Source: Verrucomicrobiota bacterium (GTDB lineage: Bacteria > Verrucomicrobiota > Verrucomicrobiia > Opitutales > Opitutaceae). Taken from it: a stretch of 42,589 bases of DNA. The stretch is taken from assembly GCA_016871595.1 (NCBI GenBank), contig VHCY01000012.1:1-42589 (forward strand). Reading direction: 5' to 3'. The notes below the pieces were generated by a model. It saw only the letters and a list, made by a program, of their open reading frames with translations, searched no databases and was not told where the DNA came from. Position numbers and translations under genes: made by a program. This document shows, in pieces, positions 16,444 to 25,380 of the stretch (the first letter of the stretch is position 1; the number at the start of each line of letters is the position of its first letter).

Positions 16444-17742
16444 GTGGCTTCCGTTCCTCCCGTGCTTCCCCGTTCCGTGCTCGTCGTCGGTGCGGGCGGG
16501 CGCGAGCACGCCCTGGTGCGGGCGCTGCTCGCCTCGCCCGCCGCCCCCCGGGTGGCCGCGGCGCCGGGCAACGCCGGGATCGCCGCCGAGGTCCCCTGTT
16601 TCCCGGTGCCGGTCGACGACGTGCCCGGCCTGGTCGCGCTGGTCCGCCGGGAGGGGTTCGGGTTCGTCGTGGTCGGCCCCGAGGTGCCCCTCGCGCTCGG
16701 GCTGGCGGACGCCCTGCGCGCGGCGGGGATCCCGGTGTACGGGCCCGGCGCGGACGGCGCGCGGCTGGAGGCCTCGAAGATCTTCACCAAGGAAATCCTC
16801 CTCCGGCACCGCATCCCCACGGCGGCGGCGGCCTTCTTCGACGCCGTGGCACCGGCCCTCGCGTACCTCCGCGCCCGGCCCTTGCCGATCGTGATCAAGG
16901 CGGACGGCCTTGCCGCCGGGAAGGGCGTGGTCGTCGCGACCACCGCGGAGGAGGCGGCCGCGGCGGTGCGCGGGATGCTCGCGGACGGCCGCTTTGGCGC
17001 CGCCGGCCAGCGCATTTTGATCGAGGACTGCCTCGTGGGGGAGGAGACCTCCATCCTGGTGGTCGTGGCGGGCCGGGATTACCTGATCTTGCCCACGTCG
17101 CAGGACCACAAGCGGGTGGGGGATGGCGACACCGGGCCCAACACCGGCGGGATGGGGACCTATTCGCCCGCGGAGGTGGTCACCCCGCCGCTGCTCGCGC
17201 GGATCGACGCGGAGATCGTGCGGCCGTCCGTCGCCGCCATCGCCGCGGAGGGCATCGATTACCGGGGCACGCTGTTCATCGGGATTATGCTCACGGCGGA
17301 TGGCCCGCGGGTGATCGAGTACAACGCGCGTTTCGGCGATCCCGAGACGCAGGTCGTGCTCCCGCGCGTCGGCAACGACGTGCTCGCCCTGCTGTGGGCG
17401 GCCAGCCACGGCTCCCTCGCGGGCCACCGCCTCGTGGAGCGGCCGGTGCACGCGCTCTGCGTGGTGGTCGCGGCGCGGGGGTATCCGGAGGCCTTTCCCC
17501 GGGGCGACCCGATCACGCTGCCGGAAACCCTGCCCGCCGGGGTGGGCATTTTGCACGCCGGGACCGCGCGGGACGCGGCGGGGCGGCTCGTGACGGCGGG
17601 CGGCCGGGTGCTCGGCGTGGTGGCGGTGGCGCCCAGCCTGCGGGCGGCCGCCGATGCCGCCTATGCCACCTGCGCGCGGATCGAGTGCCAGAGCAAGTAC
17701 TACCGCCGGGACATCGGGGCCCGCCAATTGCAACGCGGATGA
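16444..17742 (+). CDS. purD: Phosphoribosylamine-glycine ligase (GAR synthetase)
   Basis: A 432-residue ATP-grasp enzyme that joins phosphoribosylamine and glycine in de novo purine synthesis. It shows VLVVGAGGREHALVRALL at the N-terminus, then APGNAGIA and VVGPEVPLALGLADAL. The ATP-grasp core contains KIFTKEILLRHRIPTAAAAF, IVIKADGLAAGKGVVVATT, SQDHKRVGDGDTGPNTGGMG and VIEYNARFGDPETQVVLPRV. The GTG at 16444 starts at the family N-terminus and has AAGG 8 bp upstream. An ATG at 16363 would add 27 non-homologous residues and run through the leader hairpin. The ATGA at its end overlaps the next gene. The neighbouring glyA fits, since glycine is a PurD substrate. Confidence 0.95.
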   Translation: MASVPPVLPRSVLVVGAGGREHALVRALLASPAAPRVAAAPGNAGIAAEVPCFPVPVDDVPGLVALVRREGFGFVVVGPEVPLALGLADALRAAGIPVYGPGADGARLEASKIFTKEILLRHRIPTAAAAFFDAVAPALAYLRARPLPIVIKADGLAAGKGVVVATTAEEAAAAVRGMLADGRFGAAGQRILIEDCLVGEETSILVVVAGRDYLILPTSQDHKRVGDGDTGPNTGGMGTYSPAEVVTPPLLARIDAEIVRPSVAAIAAEGIDYRGTLFIGIMLTADGPRVIEYNARFGDPETQVVLPRVGNDVLALLWAASHGSLAGHRLVERPVHALCVVVAARGYPEAFPRGDPITLPETLPAGVGILHAGTARDAAGRLVTAGGRVLGVVAVAPSLRAAADAAYATCARIECQSKYYRRDIGARQLQRG

Positions 17743-18353
17743 GGACCGGGCACTGGGGGGTGGTCGCGGCCGGTTGGCTCGCGCTGGCGGTGGCCCGGGC
17801 AGCTGGGCTCGCGGACTTGGGCGAGGGGCTGGCCTACTTGCGCCTGAAGGCCCTGCCCGCCGACCTGACCTCCGCCCCGCGGACGGGCCCGCTGGTGGCG
17901 GATCTGCGCTTTTTGCCCGCCACGGCGGAGCAGGCGGCGGCCTTCGGCGCCTGGCTGGGTTTCCAAGCGCGCCCCGGGGTGCCGCTGCTGCTGGTCGCGA
18001 ACCGCGAGACCGGGGAGGAACTCCGCCGGGTTCTCGCCGGCCCGCGGCCGCCCGCGGTCGTGCTCATCGGGGTGCCCGGGCCGGGGTTCACGCCGGACCT
18101 GGAGGTGACGGCCGCGCCGGAGGCGGATCGCCAAGCCTACGCCGCGCTTGACGCCGGGTCCACGCTGGCGGGCCTGCTCGCGGACCATCCCGGCAAGGCA
18201 CGGCAGGACGAGCTCAGCCTGCGTCTCGGGGGCGAGACCTCCCGCCCGCCCGCGCCCGGGGCCGGCCCGGCCCCGGCGGAGCCGGTGGTCGACGCGGCCC
18301 TGCAGCGGGCCGTGCACCTGCACCGCGCGCATCGCGCCCTACGGCGCGGGTGA
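17739..18353 (+). CDS. Exported protein of unknown function
   Basis: A 204-residue protein whose ATG overlaps the purD stop (ATGA), implying translational coupling. It begins with a short charged region and a hydrophobic stretch (WGVVAAGWLALAVARAAG), a probable signal peptide cleaved near residue 22. The rest alternates strands and helices: PLVADLRFLPATAEQAAAF, then VPLLLVANRETGEELRRVL, PPAVVLIGVPG and a C-terminal helix ending HLHRAHRALRRG. A proline/alanine-rich linker lies near residues 167-185. I recognise no family, and no catalytic motif is evident. Its position between purD and a phosphatase gene looks like operon membership rather than functional evidence. Confidence 0.7.
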   Translation: MRTGHWGVVAAGWLALAVARAAGLADLGEGLAYLRLKALPADLTSAPRTGPLVADLRFLPATAEQAAAFGAWLGFQARPGVPLLLVANRETGEELRRVLAGPRPPAVVLIGVPGPGFTPDLEVTAAPEADRQAYAALDAGSTLAGLLADHPGKARQDELSLRLGGETSRPPAPGAGPAPAEPVVDAALQRAVHLHRAHRALRRG

Positions 18354-18412
18354 GGCGGCCGGAGGCGGATTCCGCGCTTGGCGCAGGCGGGCGTTTGCGT
18401 TCCCTTTGGCGC

Positions 18413-18892
18413 GTGTCCGCTCCCGGTGAGATCATCGTCGTCTGCACCGCCAACGTCTGCCGCAGTCCGATGGCGGCCGCGTTGCTCCAGCACGCGCTCG
18501 CGGTGGAGCCGGGCCCCCTGCAGGGCTGCCGCGTGGTGTCCGCCGGCGTGGTCGCGCGCGCCGGGGACGCCGTGACCCCGCACTCCGTCGCGGCCCTCCG
18601 CAAGGTCGGGCTCGACATCGCGGGGCACCGCAGCCGGCCCCTCACGCAGGCGATGATGGACGGCGCCTTGGCCGTGCTCTGTATGACCGAGGGGCACCGT
18701 GAGATGATCCGCCTGCGGGCCGATCCGGTGCCACGGCACTTGTACCTGTTCCGGGAGTTCATCGAGGCGACGCCGGAGCGCGAGATCGGCGATCCCTTCG
18801 GTGGGCCGGCGCCGTTGTACGAGGCGGTCCGCGATGAGATGGTCGAGGCGATCCCTGGGCTGGTCCGCCGGCTGCGGGAGCTGGCGGGTTGA
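18413..18892 (+). CDS. Low-molecular-weight protein tyrosine phosphatase family protein
   Basis: A 159-residue cytoplasmic phosphatase of the LMW-PTP/arsenate reductase superfamily. The P-loop is [15 protein letters not shown], with nucleophile C11 and R17 (CX5R). It follows the first strand EIIVVC directly, as in the family. [20 protein letters not shown] and the general-acid loop EIGDPFGG (Asp-Pro) complete the site. In bacteria such enzymes often dephosphorylate tyrosine kinases of polysaccharide export, or act as arsenate reductases; no kinase is nearby. I chose the GTG at 18413 because it gives the normal short N-terminus. A GTG at 18350 overlapping the previous stop (GTGA) would add 21 residues, and cannot be excluded. 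Confidence 0.87.
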   Translation: MSAPGEIIVVCTANVCRSPMAAALLQHALAVEPGPLQGCRVVSAGVVARAGDAVTPHSVAALRKVGLDIAGHRSRPLTQAMMDGALAVLCMTEGHREMIRLRADPVPRHLYLFREFIEATPEREIGDPFGGPAPLYEAVRDEMVEAIPGLVRRLRELAG

Positions 18893-18893
18893 G

Positions 18894-18928
18894 CGGCGCG
18901 GGCGGATTGTCCGCGCCGGTGCATTTTT
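18894..18928 (+). terminator. Probable intrinsic terminator after the purD operon
   Basis: CGGCGCGG (18894-18901) and CCGCGCCG (18911-18918) form an 8-bp stem with a 9-base loop. It starts 2 bp after the phosphatase stop, and TTTTT follows at 18924-18928 after a five-base gap. It lies 54 bp before glyA, so it probably separates purD-phosphatase transcription from glyA. Confidence 0.55.
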
Positions 18929-18981
18929 GGCTGGCGGCGCGCGCGTGGCGGCCCCGCAATCCGGGCTCCGATTTCTCCGCT

Positions 18982-20247
18982 ATGCCGCTGCCCGCCGATC
19001 CCCTCCGCCTCCTTGATCCCGAAGTCCACGCCGCGATCCGCGCCGAGCGGGCGCGCCAGGAGAGCCACATTGAGCTCATCGCCTCGGAGAACTTCACCCT
19101 GCCGGCGGTGATGGAGGCCCAGGGCGGCGTCCTGACCAACAAGTACGCCGAGGGTTACCCGGGCCGGCGCTGGTATGGCGGGTGCGAGCACGTCGACGTG
19201 GTCGAGACCCTCGCGATCGAGCGGGCGAAGAAGCTCTTCGGGGCGGAGCACGCCAACGTGCAGCCGCACTCGGGCTCGCAGGCCAATTTCGCGGTCTACA
19301 CCTCCGTGCTCTCCCCCGGCGACAAGCTGCTCGGGATGAACCTCAGCCACGGCGGGCACCTCACCCACGGCAACCCGGCGAACTTCTCCGGCAAGCTCTA
19401 CCAGTTCTGCCAATACGGCGTGCGCGAGGACAACGGCCTGATCGATTACGACGAACTCGCCCGCACCGCCGAGCGCGAGCGGCCGAAGATGATCACGGTG
19501 GGCGCCAGCGCCTATTCGCGGGTCATCGACTTCGCCCGGATGGGCGAGATCGCCCGTGGCGTCGGGGCGATGCTCTTCGCGGACATCGCGCACATCGCCG
19601 GCCTCGTCGCCGCCGGCGTGCACCCGTCCCCGGTGCCGCACGCGGACTTCGTCACCACCACCACCCACAAGACGCTCCGCGGTCCCCGCGGCGGCCTGAT
19701 CCTGTGCCGGGCGGCGCACGCCAAGGCGGTGGACTCCGCCGTCTTCCCCGGCGGCCAGGGCGGCCCGCTGATGCACGTGATCGCGGCCAAGGCGGTCTGC
19801 TTCGGCGAGTGCCTGAAGCCCGAGTTCCGCGCCTACGCCGAACAGGTGGTCCGCAACTCCCGCGCCCTCGCCGCCGCGATGCTGCGCCGGGGCTACAAGA
19901 TTGTGTCGGGCGGCACCGACAACCACCTGATGCTGGTCGACCTGCGCCCGAAGTTCCCCGAGCTCACGGCGAAGAAGGCCCAGGAGACGCTCGATCTGGC
20001 CCACGTCACCTGCAACAAGAACACGGTGCCGTTTGAGACGCGCAGCCCCTTCCAGGCCTCGGGCATCCGCCTGGGCACGCCGGCCGTCACCAGCCGCGGG
20101 TTCACCGAGGCCGAGATGGAGGAGATCGCCGGCTGCATCGACACGGTGCTGGCGGCCACCGGCACCCCCGGCGAGGCCGCGGCGCTGGAGCAGGTGCGCG
20201 CGCGGGTCGCCGTGCTCACGGGCCGCCATCCGCTGCCGTACGCCTGA
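18982..20247 (+). CDS. glyA: Serine hydroxymethyltransferase
   Basis: A 421-residue PLP enzyme that interconverts serine and glycine with tetrahydrofolate, feeding one-carbon units to purine and thymidylate synthesis. Family blocks are complete: [20 protein letters not shown] (28-47), [39 protein letters not shown] and [19 protein letters not shown]. The PLP lysine is K230 in [14 protein letters not shown]. The C-terminal half is also intact ([23 protein letters not shown]). The ATG at 18982 gives the usual N-terminus; upstream codons in frame run through the terminator-like hairpin. Proximity to purD, which consumes glycine, is metabolically sensible. Confidence 0.97.
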   Translation: MPLPADPLRLLDPEVHAAIRAERARQESHIELIASENFTLPAVMEAQGGVLTNKYAEGYPGRRWYGGCEHVDVVETLAIERAKKLFGAEHANVQPHSGSQANFAVYTSVLSPGDKLLGMNLSHGGHLTHGNPANFSGKLYQFCQYGVREDNGLIDYDELARTAERERPKMITVGASAYSRVIDFARMGEIARGVGAMLFADIAHIAGLVAAGVHPSPVPHADFVTTTTHKTLRGPRGGLILCRAAHAKAVDSAVFPGGQGGPLMHVIAAKAVCFGECLKPEFRAYAEQVVRNSRALAAAMLRRGYKIVSGGTDNHLMLVDLRPKFPELTAKKAQETLDLAHVTCNKNTVPFETRSPFQASGIRLGTPAVTSRGFTEAEMEEIAGCIDTVLAATGTPGEAAALEQVRARVAVLTGRHPLPYA

Positions 20248-20274
20248 CGGACTGCCGGCCCGGCCCGCGTCCCC

Positions 20275-21606
20275 TTGTCGACCCCCGCCCCCCAGTCCGT
20301 CGCCGCGCCGGCCCGGCCGCTCTCCCTCGGCGTCATCTTCCTGACGCTCTACATCGATCTGGTCGGCTTCTCGATCAGCTTCCCGCTGGGGCCGGACCTG
20401 ATGGCGCATTACCTAGCCCTGGAGGGGCAGGCGGGGTTGCTGGGATGGCTGGTGGGGCAAAGTGACGCCTGGGCGCGCGCGTTGGGCATCGCCAGTTACG
20501 CGCCGGTGCTGTTCGGCGGCCTGCTGGCCTCGGTCTTTTCCCTGCTGCAGTTCGTGTTCGCCCCTTATTGGGGCGCCTTGAGCGACCGGCGCGGCCGGCG
20601 GCCCATTCTGCTCTTCACGGTGGCGGGCACGGCCTTCAGCTACCTGCTCTGGGCGGTGAGCGGCTCGTTCTGGCTCTTCTTCCTGTCACGGGCGTTGGCC
20701 GGCGCCTTCGGCGGCAACCTCTCGGTCGCCACCGCGGCCGTCGCGGACGTCACCTCGCGGGCGGAGCGTTCCCGCGCGATGGGGCTGGTGGGCGCGGCCT
20801 TCGGGCTCGGGCTGCTGACCGGACCGATGCTGGGCGCGGTCTCCGTGCAGCTGAACCTGCTCGAGCGCTTCCCGGGCCTGGCGGCGTGGGGGTTCAACCC
20901 GTTCTCGACGCCCGCCCTGCTGGCCCTCGCGCTCTCCCTGTTGAACCTCGTCTGGATCGGGGTGCGCTTCCGCGAGACGCTGCCGGCCGGCGGGGGTGCA
21001 GGCGCCCCGGAGCCCCGCCTGCGCAACCCGGTGGCCGCGATCCTCGGGCTGGAGGACCCGGCGCTCCGCCGGACCAACCTGGTGGCGTTTGTCTTCGCGG
21101 TGGCGTTCGTCGCGATGGAGGCGACGGTGACCTTCCTCGCCGCCCAACGCTTCGGCTACACCGCCCGCGACAACGGCTGGCTGCTCGCCTTCCTCGGCCT
21201 CTGCGCGATCGTCACGCAGGGCTATGTCGTGCGGAAGATGCTGCGCGTGATCGACGAGCGGCGGGTTTTGCGGCTCGGGCTGGGCAGCGCGGCCGTCGGG
21301 TTGGTCGGGATCGGCCTGGCCGCCCAGCCGTGGCACCTTTACGTCGGCGTGGGCGTGCTGGTCTTCGGCTCGAGCCTGGTGAACCCCGCGACCACCGGCC
21401 TGATCTCGCTCTACGCGGGGGCTGGCGACCAGGGGCGGGTGCTGGGGATTTTCCGCTCGCTCGGGGCGCTGGCGCGGGCCTTCACGCCCCTGCTGGCGGG
21501 CGTGGCCTTCTGGGTGAGCGGCGCGCTCTCGGTGTACGTCGCCGGGGCCCTGCTCGTGGGGTTGGCGCTGGTGCTGAGCCGCCGGCTCCCCGCGCCGGTG
21601 AAATGA
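20275..21606 (+). CDS. MFS transporter, TCR/Tet-like subgroup
   Basis: A 443-residue inner-membrane protein with roughly twelve hydrophobic segments. Motif A of the major facilitator superfamily is seen as WGALSDRRGRRPILLF between helices 2 and 3. The opening LGVIFLTLYIDLVGFSISFP and GLLTGPMLGAVS (motif C-like) resemble the tetracycline-resistance/multidrug subgroup of proton antiporters. The substrate cannot be inferred. The best start is a TTG at 20275 (TTG-TCG-ACC), as no ATG or GTG precedes the first helix in frame. The next gene starts inside its stop codon (ATGA), so the two are translationally coupled. Confidence 0.88.
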   Translation: MSTPAPQSVAAPARPLSLGVIFLTLYIDLVGFSISFPLGPDLMAHYLALEGQAGLLGWLVGQSDAWARALGIASYAPVLFGGLLASVFSLLQFVFAPYWGALSDRRGRRPILLFTVAGTAFSYLLWAVSGSFWLFFLSRALAGAFGGNLSVATAAVADVTSRAERSRAMGLVGAAFGLGLLTGPMLGAVSVQLNLLERFPGLAAWGFNPFSTPALLALALSLLNLVWIGVRFRETLPAGGGAGAPEPRLRNPVAAILGLEDPALRRTNLVAFVFAVAFVAMEATVTFLAAQRFGYTARDNGWLLAFLGLCAIVTQGYVVRKMLRVIDERRVLRLGLGSAAVGLVGIGLAAQPWHLYVGVGVLVFGSSLVNPATTGLISLYAGAGDQGRVLGIFRSLGALARAFTPLLAGVAFWVSGALSVYVAGALLVGLALVLSRRLPAPVK

Positions 21607-22805
21607 CCTGCCGCGGCCCACGCCGGCTCGCGCGCGGCCTCCCGTTCGCGCTGGGGCTCCTGCTCGGGGGCTGCGCGCTTCCGCCTTTCCTGCGTGAGCC
21701 CGCCCCCCCGGGACGTGTGACTCTCGCGGGCAACGAGGTGGTCGTGCCCGCCCGCCTCGCCGGCAACCTGCTTTGGGTGGAGGCCTACTGGGAGGGCGCC
21801 GGGCCCTTCCGCTTTCTGGTCGATACGGGCTCCTCGGTCACCCTGGTGACCCCCGCGCTCGCCAAGCGCTTCCCCGGCCGGGTCCAGCCCGCCGGGCCGA
21901 ACCCGCGCCTCCGGGTGCGGGGCGCGGAGGGTGGGGCGATCGACCTCCCGCGGGCCTCGCTCCGGCGCCTGGAACTGGGCGGCGCCGCCTTCGAGGAGGT
22001 CGAGGTCCTGCTCTACGATTGCGCCCCCCTCTCGGCCCACCTCGGCCTGCCGGTGGACGGCGTGCTGGGCTTCCCGATCTTCCGGGAACTCCTCCTGACC
22101 CTCGATTATCCCGGCAGCCGGCTCATTTTGCGCCCCCGGTCGCTCTCCGCCCTCATCCCCGGCCAACCGGTGCCGGCGGACGCCGCCCTGCGCACGCCGC
22201 TGGTCACTGTCGGCTTGGGGGACCGGTCGCTACTGGTGCTCGTCGACTCCGGCAGCGCGGCCGGCTTCAGCCTGAACCCCACCGGGATCAGCCCCCGCTA
22301 CGTGGTCCCGCCGCGGGACGGGCCCCTGCTCGGGACCTTGGCGGGGGAGCGCGCGCAACGTGTCGCCCGGCTCGCGGAGCCGCTCCGGCTGGGAGGGCAC
22401 GTCATCCCGGAACCCGTGGTGGACCTCACCGACGAGTTGTCCGCGCTGGGCGGGGGGCTATTGCGGCAGTTCGTGGTGACCTTCGATCCGGGGCGGGACC
22501 GGGTGTTCTTCCATCGTCCCGGGGAGGCGGCGCCGGTCCGGATGGAGGTGCGCAGCAGCGGGCTCAGTTTCACCCGCACGCCGGCCTATTGGCGGGTGGC
22601 GGCGGTCATTCCGGGTTCACCCGCGGCGGCGGCCGGCATCGTGCCCGGGGAGCTGGTGGTCCGCATCAACGGCGAACCGGTGGGCCGCTGGGACTTGGCC
22701 CGCTTCGAACGGCTGCTGGAGGGGTCGGACCCCCTCACGCTGACCTTCCTGGAGGGCACGACCGAGGTGGAGGCGCGGATCGCGCCGTTCAACCTGTTGC
22801 CTTGA
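21603..22805 (+). CDS. Lipoprotein with retropepsin-like aspartyl protease and PDZ domains
   Basis: A 400-residue protein. The lipobox LLLGGC puts the lipidated cysteine at residue 24, so it is probably anchored on the periplasmic face of a membrane. Two aspartyl-protease-like half sites are visible: FLVDTGSSVTLV (D74-T75-G76) and LLVLVDSGSAAGFSL (D215-S216-G217). Each lies in a duplicated beta domain with downstream VDGVLGFPIFRELLLTLDYP and FVVTFDPGRDRVFFH. The C-terminal ~85 residues form a PDZ domain (VAAVIPGSPAAAAGIVPGEL, VVRINGEPVG). The family is annotated as retroviral-type aspartyl protease with PDZ; activity in bacteria is little tested. It is coupled to the MFS gene by a 4-bp overlap. 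Confidence 0.85.
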   Translation: MTCRGPRRLARGLPFALGLLLGGCALPPFLREPAPPGRVTLAGNEVVVPARLAGNLLWVEAYWEGAGPFRFLVDTGSSVTLVTPALAKRFPGRVQPAGPNPRLRVRGAEGGAIDLPRASLRRLELGGAAFEEVEVLLYDCAPLSAHLGLPVDGVLGFPIFRELLLTLDYPGSRLILRPRSLSALIPGQPVPADAALRTPLVTVGLGDRSLLVLVDSGSAAGFSLNPTGISPRYVVPPRDGPLLGTLAGERAQRVARLAEPLRLGGHVIPEPVVDLTDELSALGGGLLRQFVVTFDPGRDRVFFHRPGEAAPVRMEVRSSGLSFTRTPAYWRVAAVIPGSPAAAAGIVPGELVVRINGEPVGRWDLARFERLLEGSDPLTLTFLEGTTEVEARIAPFNLLP

Positions 22806-22806
22806 C

Positions 22807-22821
22807 CCGCGCAGAGCGCGG
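22807..22821. terminator. Short perfect hairpin between convergent genes
   Basis: CCGCGC-AGA-GCGCGG lies immediately after the plus-strand PDZ lipoprotein stop and 8 bp from the end of the minus-strand gene at 22829. The location between convergent stops suggests a bidirectional terminator. It lacks a T-run on either side. Confidence 0.35.
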
Positions 22822-22828
22822 TTGGCGC

Positions 22829-23203
22829 TCAGGCCGTGGCGGCCAGCGGGGTTTCCGTCCGGAGCAGGCGGCCGGTGGCGGCGTCGATGTAAAGCGTTTG
22901 CCCGCTGCAGCTTTGCACAACGAGCGTCTCGCCGTCCTCGCCGACGATCCGGGCGCACGGATCCGCGGGGTCCGGCCATTCCGCCAGCCACAGCAGGCCC
23001 AGGTCGGGACGCAGGCAGTACAGGTTGGGGATGCCGGGGAGGAGGCCGAAGGGGTGTTCGCGCACGTAGCAGCGGAAGGCGCCCCGGTGGAACTCGACGA
23101 TCGCCGTCGCCAGGGGGGGCCGGCCAGCGGCGCGGCGGCCGTCGCGGCTGAGGGGGATGAGGGCGCCGTCGAGCACGGCTAGGGCGGGGGCGGGTAAGTT
23201 CAC
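22829..23203 (-). CDS. Small protein of unknown function
   Basis: A 124-residue soluble protein preceded by GTG at 23203 ([20 protein letters not shown]). Longer starts would run into gmd on the other strand and encode low-complexity sequence. The body looks like a compact beta-rich domain: [60 protein letters not shown]. Conserved-looking aromatic and cysteine residues suggest a real protein, but I do not recognise a family. It stands alone on the minus strand between two plus-strand groups, so it must have its own promoter in 23204-23369. Confidence 0.65.
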   Translation of the reverse strand: MNLPAPALAVLDGALIPLSRDGRRAAGRPPLATAIVEFHRGAFRCYVREHPFGLLPGIPNLYCLRPDLGLLWLAEWPDPADPCARIVGEDGETLVVQSCSGQTLYIDAATGRLLRTETPLAATA

Positions 23204-23268
23204 GGCCAAGGGTTGGAAAGGAAGGCAGGCTCCCGGCCCGCCGGCCACCCTAAATTTTGGGGGTAGTC

Positions 23269-23291
23269 CCCGCCGACCCGGGCGGGTTTTT
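23269..23291 (+). terminator. Intrinsic terminator-like element upstream of gmd
   Basis: CCCGCC (23269-23274), loop GACCCG, GGCGGG (23281-23286), then TTTTT (23287-23291). It is oriented toward gmd and lies 78 bp before its start. It could stop read-through from the MFS/PDZ operon, which would otherwise run antisense through the small minus-strand gene, or be an attenuator in the gmd leader. Confidence 0.55.
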
Positions 23292-23369
23292 ACGGGTGGG
23301 GGACGGTTTGTGCGCTTGCGCCCGCGGCCCAAGCTCAAGTTTCTTTCAACAAACGTCTCCCGCCCCCTG

Positions 23370-24386
23370 ATGAAAAGAGCGCTGATCACCGGCATCACCG
23401 GCCAAGATGGTTCCTACCTCGCTGAACTCCTGCTCGCCAAGGGCTACGAGGTCCACGGGGTGATCCGCCGGTCCTCCACCTTCAACACCAGCCGGATCGA
23501 CCACCTCTACCGGGATCCGCACGTCAATGGGGTGAGGCTGTTTCTGCATTACGGGGACCTCGCGGACTCGGTGCAGATGGTGAAGCTGCTCTACCAGCTC
23601 CAGCCGGATGAGATCTACAACCTCGGGGCGCAGTCGCACGTGCGCGTCTCGTTCGACATCCCGGAATACACTGGCGACGTCGACGGCCTCGGCGCCCAGC
23701 GCATCCTCGAGGCCATCCGCGAGGCGGGCCTGGTGAAGAAGGTCCGGTACTACCAGGCCTCCTCCTCTGAGATGTTCGGCAAGGTGCAGCAGGTGCCCCA
23801 GACCGAGACGACCCCGTTCTGGCCGCGCTCGCCCTACGGCTGCGCCAAGGTCTACGCCTACTGGCTCACGGTGAACTACCGCGAGAGCTACCAGTTGCAC
23901 GCTTCCAACGGCATCCTCTTCAACCACGAGAGCCCCCGCCGCGGCGAGACGTTCGTCACCCGCAAGATCACCCGCGCCGCCACCCGCATCAAGCTGGGCC
24001 TCCAGGACTCCCTCTACCTCGGCAACCTCGACGCCCAGCGCGACTGGGGCTACGCCAAGGAGTACGTCGAGATGATGTGGCTGATGCTGCAGCAGGACAA
24101 TCCGGACGACTACGTCGTGGCCACCAACGAGACCCACAGCGTGAAGGAGTTCTGCCAGGAGACCTTCGGGCTGCTCGGGCTCGATTGGGAGCAGCACGTG
24201 AAGTACGACCAGCGCTACGAGCGCCCGGCGGAGGTCGAGCTGCTGATCGGCGACCCGGCCAAGGCCCGCAAGCAGCTCGGCTGGGAGCCGAAGGTGCGCT
24301 TCAAGGATCTCGTCCGCATTATGGTCGAGCACGACCTCGAGCTGGCCAAGCGCGAGGCCCAGATCGCCCGCCTGCCCCAGCCCTGA
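23370..24386 (+). CDS. gmd: GDP-mannose 4,6-dehydratase
   Basis: A 338-residue NADP-dependent extended SDR that converts GDP-D-mannose to GDP-4-keto-6-deoxy-D-mannose. The Rossmann glycine motif is GITGQDG (8-14), followed by [20 protein letters not shown]. The catalytic region is [15 protein letters not shown], with E134 and the YGCAK pair Y156/K160. NESP-type substrate residues are in [20 protein letters not shown], and [20 protein letters not shown] completes the family pattern. The ATG at 23370 is the family start. It lies 36 bp before fcl, forming the usual two-gene GDP-L-fucose pathway. No glycosyltransferases are adjacent, so the destination polymer is unknown. Confidence 0.97.
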   Translation: MKRALITGITGQDGSYLAELLLAKGYEVHGVIRRSSTFNTSRIDHLYRDPHVNGVRLFLHYGDLADSVQMVKLLYQLQPDEIYNLGAQSHVRVSFDIPEYTGDVDGLGAQRILEAIREAGLVKKVRYYQASSSEMFGKVQQVPQTETTPFWPRSPYGCAKVYAYWLTVNYRESYQLHASNGILFNHESPRRGETFVTRKITRAATRIKLGLQDSLYLGNLDAQRDWGYAKEYVEMMWLMLQQDNPDDYVVATNETHSVKEFCQETFGLLGLDWEQHVKYDQRYERPAEVELLIGDPAKARKQLGWEPKVRFKDLVRIMVEHDLELAKREAQIARLPQP

Positions 24387-24422
24387 CCCGCGCCGCGCGC
24401 CCGCCGCCGTCTTCGCCACCCG

Positions 24423-25358
24423 ATGAAGCTCTTCATTGCCGGGCACCAGGGAATGGTCGGCGCCGCGCTGGTGCGGCGTTTCACCCGCGAGCCGGACGTC
24501 ACGCTCTGCCTGCGCTCCCGGCGCGAGCTGGACCTGACCAACCAGGCCGCGGTCGAGGCCTTTTACGCGGCCGAGCGGCCGGATGTGGCGATCATCGCCG
24601 CGGCCAAGGTGGGCGGCATCCACGCCAACAACACCTATCCGGCGGATTTCCTCTTCGATAACCTCGCCATCGCCGCGAACTCCATCCACGGGGCGTGGCG
24701 TGCGGGCGTCCGTCGGCTCCTGTTCCTCGGCAGCTCCTGCATCTACCCGAAGCACGCGCCACAGCCGATGACCGAGGACTGCCTGCTGACGAGCGCCCTC
24801 GAGCCGACCAACGAGGCCTACGCCATCGCCAAGATCGCCGGGCTAAAGCTCTGCCAGTACTACCGGCGCCAGCACGGCGTGAGCTTCCACTCCGCGATGC
24901 CCACCAACCTCTACGGCCCGGGCGACAACTACCACCCGCGCAACTCCCACGTCCTCCCGGCGCTGCTCCGCCGCTTCCACGAGGCGCGGGAACAGGGCCT
25001 GCCCGAGGTCGTCGCCTGGGGCACCGGCTCGCCCCGCCGCGAATTCCTCCACGTGGACGACCTCGCGGACGCCTGCGCCTTCCTGCTCGGCCAAGCCGAG
25101 CCGCCCGACTGGATCAACGTCGGCACCGGCACGGACGTCACCATCCGCGAGCTCACCGAGCTTGTGGCGGCGGTGACCGGGTACCGCGGCCGGATCGTCT
25201 GGGACGCCACCAAGCCGGACGGCACGCCCCGCAAGCTGATGGACGTCTCCCGGCTCAGCGCGCTCGGCTGGCGGGCCCGGGTGGGCCTCCGCGAGGGCGT
25301 GGAGCGGACCTACGCCAGCTTCCGCGAGGAACTGGCCGCGGGCCGGCTGCGCGGCTGA
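24423..25358 (+). CDS. fcl: GDP-L-fucose synthase (GDP-4-keto-6-deoxymannose epimerase/reductase)
   Basis: A 311-residue NADPH-dependent SDR that epimerises and reduces the Gmd product to GDP-L-fucose. It has the nucleotide-binding GHQGMVG (7-13), [18 protein letters not shown], and the catalytic LGSSCIYPK with S105/C106. [10 protein letters not shown] supplies Y133/K137. Substrate-site segments [19 protein letters not shown] and [20 protein letters not shown] are intact. The length is normal. It follows gmd by 36 bp on the same strand and converges with the NamZ-like gene 22 bp downstream, with no clear terminator between. Confidence 0.97.
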   Translation: MKLFIAGHQGMVGAALVRRFTREPDVTLCLRSRRELDLTNQAAVEAFYAAERPDVAIIAAAKVGGIHANNTYPADFLFDNLAIAANSIHGAWRAGVRRLLFLGSSCIYPKHAPQPMTEDCLLTSALEPTNEAYAIAKIAGLKLCQYYRRQHGVSFHSAMPTNLYGPGDNYHPRNSHVLPALLRRFHEAREQGLPEVVAWGTGSPRREFLHVDDLADACAFLLGQAEPPDWINVGTGTDVTIRELTELVAAVTGYRGRIVWDATKPDGTPRKLMDVSRLSALGWRARVGLREGVERTYASFREELAAGRLRG

Positions 25359-25380
25359 GCCGTACTCCCGGTTCGCCCGC

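Noticed and set aside
20275-21606. MFS gene considered as a tetracycline-resistance determinant
   Set aside because: Only subgroup-level resemblance; no evidence for a drug substrate or for a mobile context.
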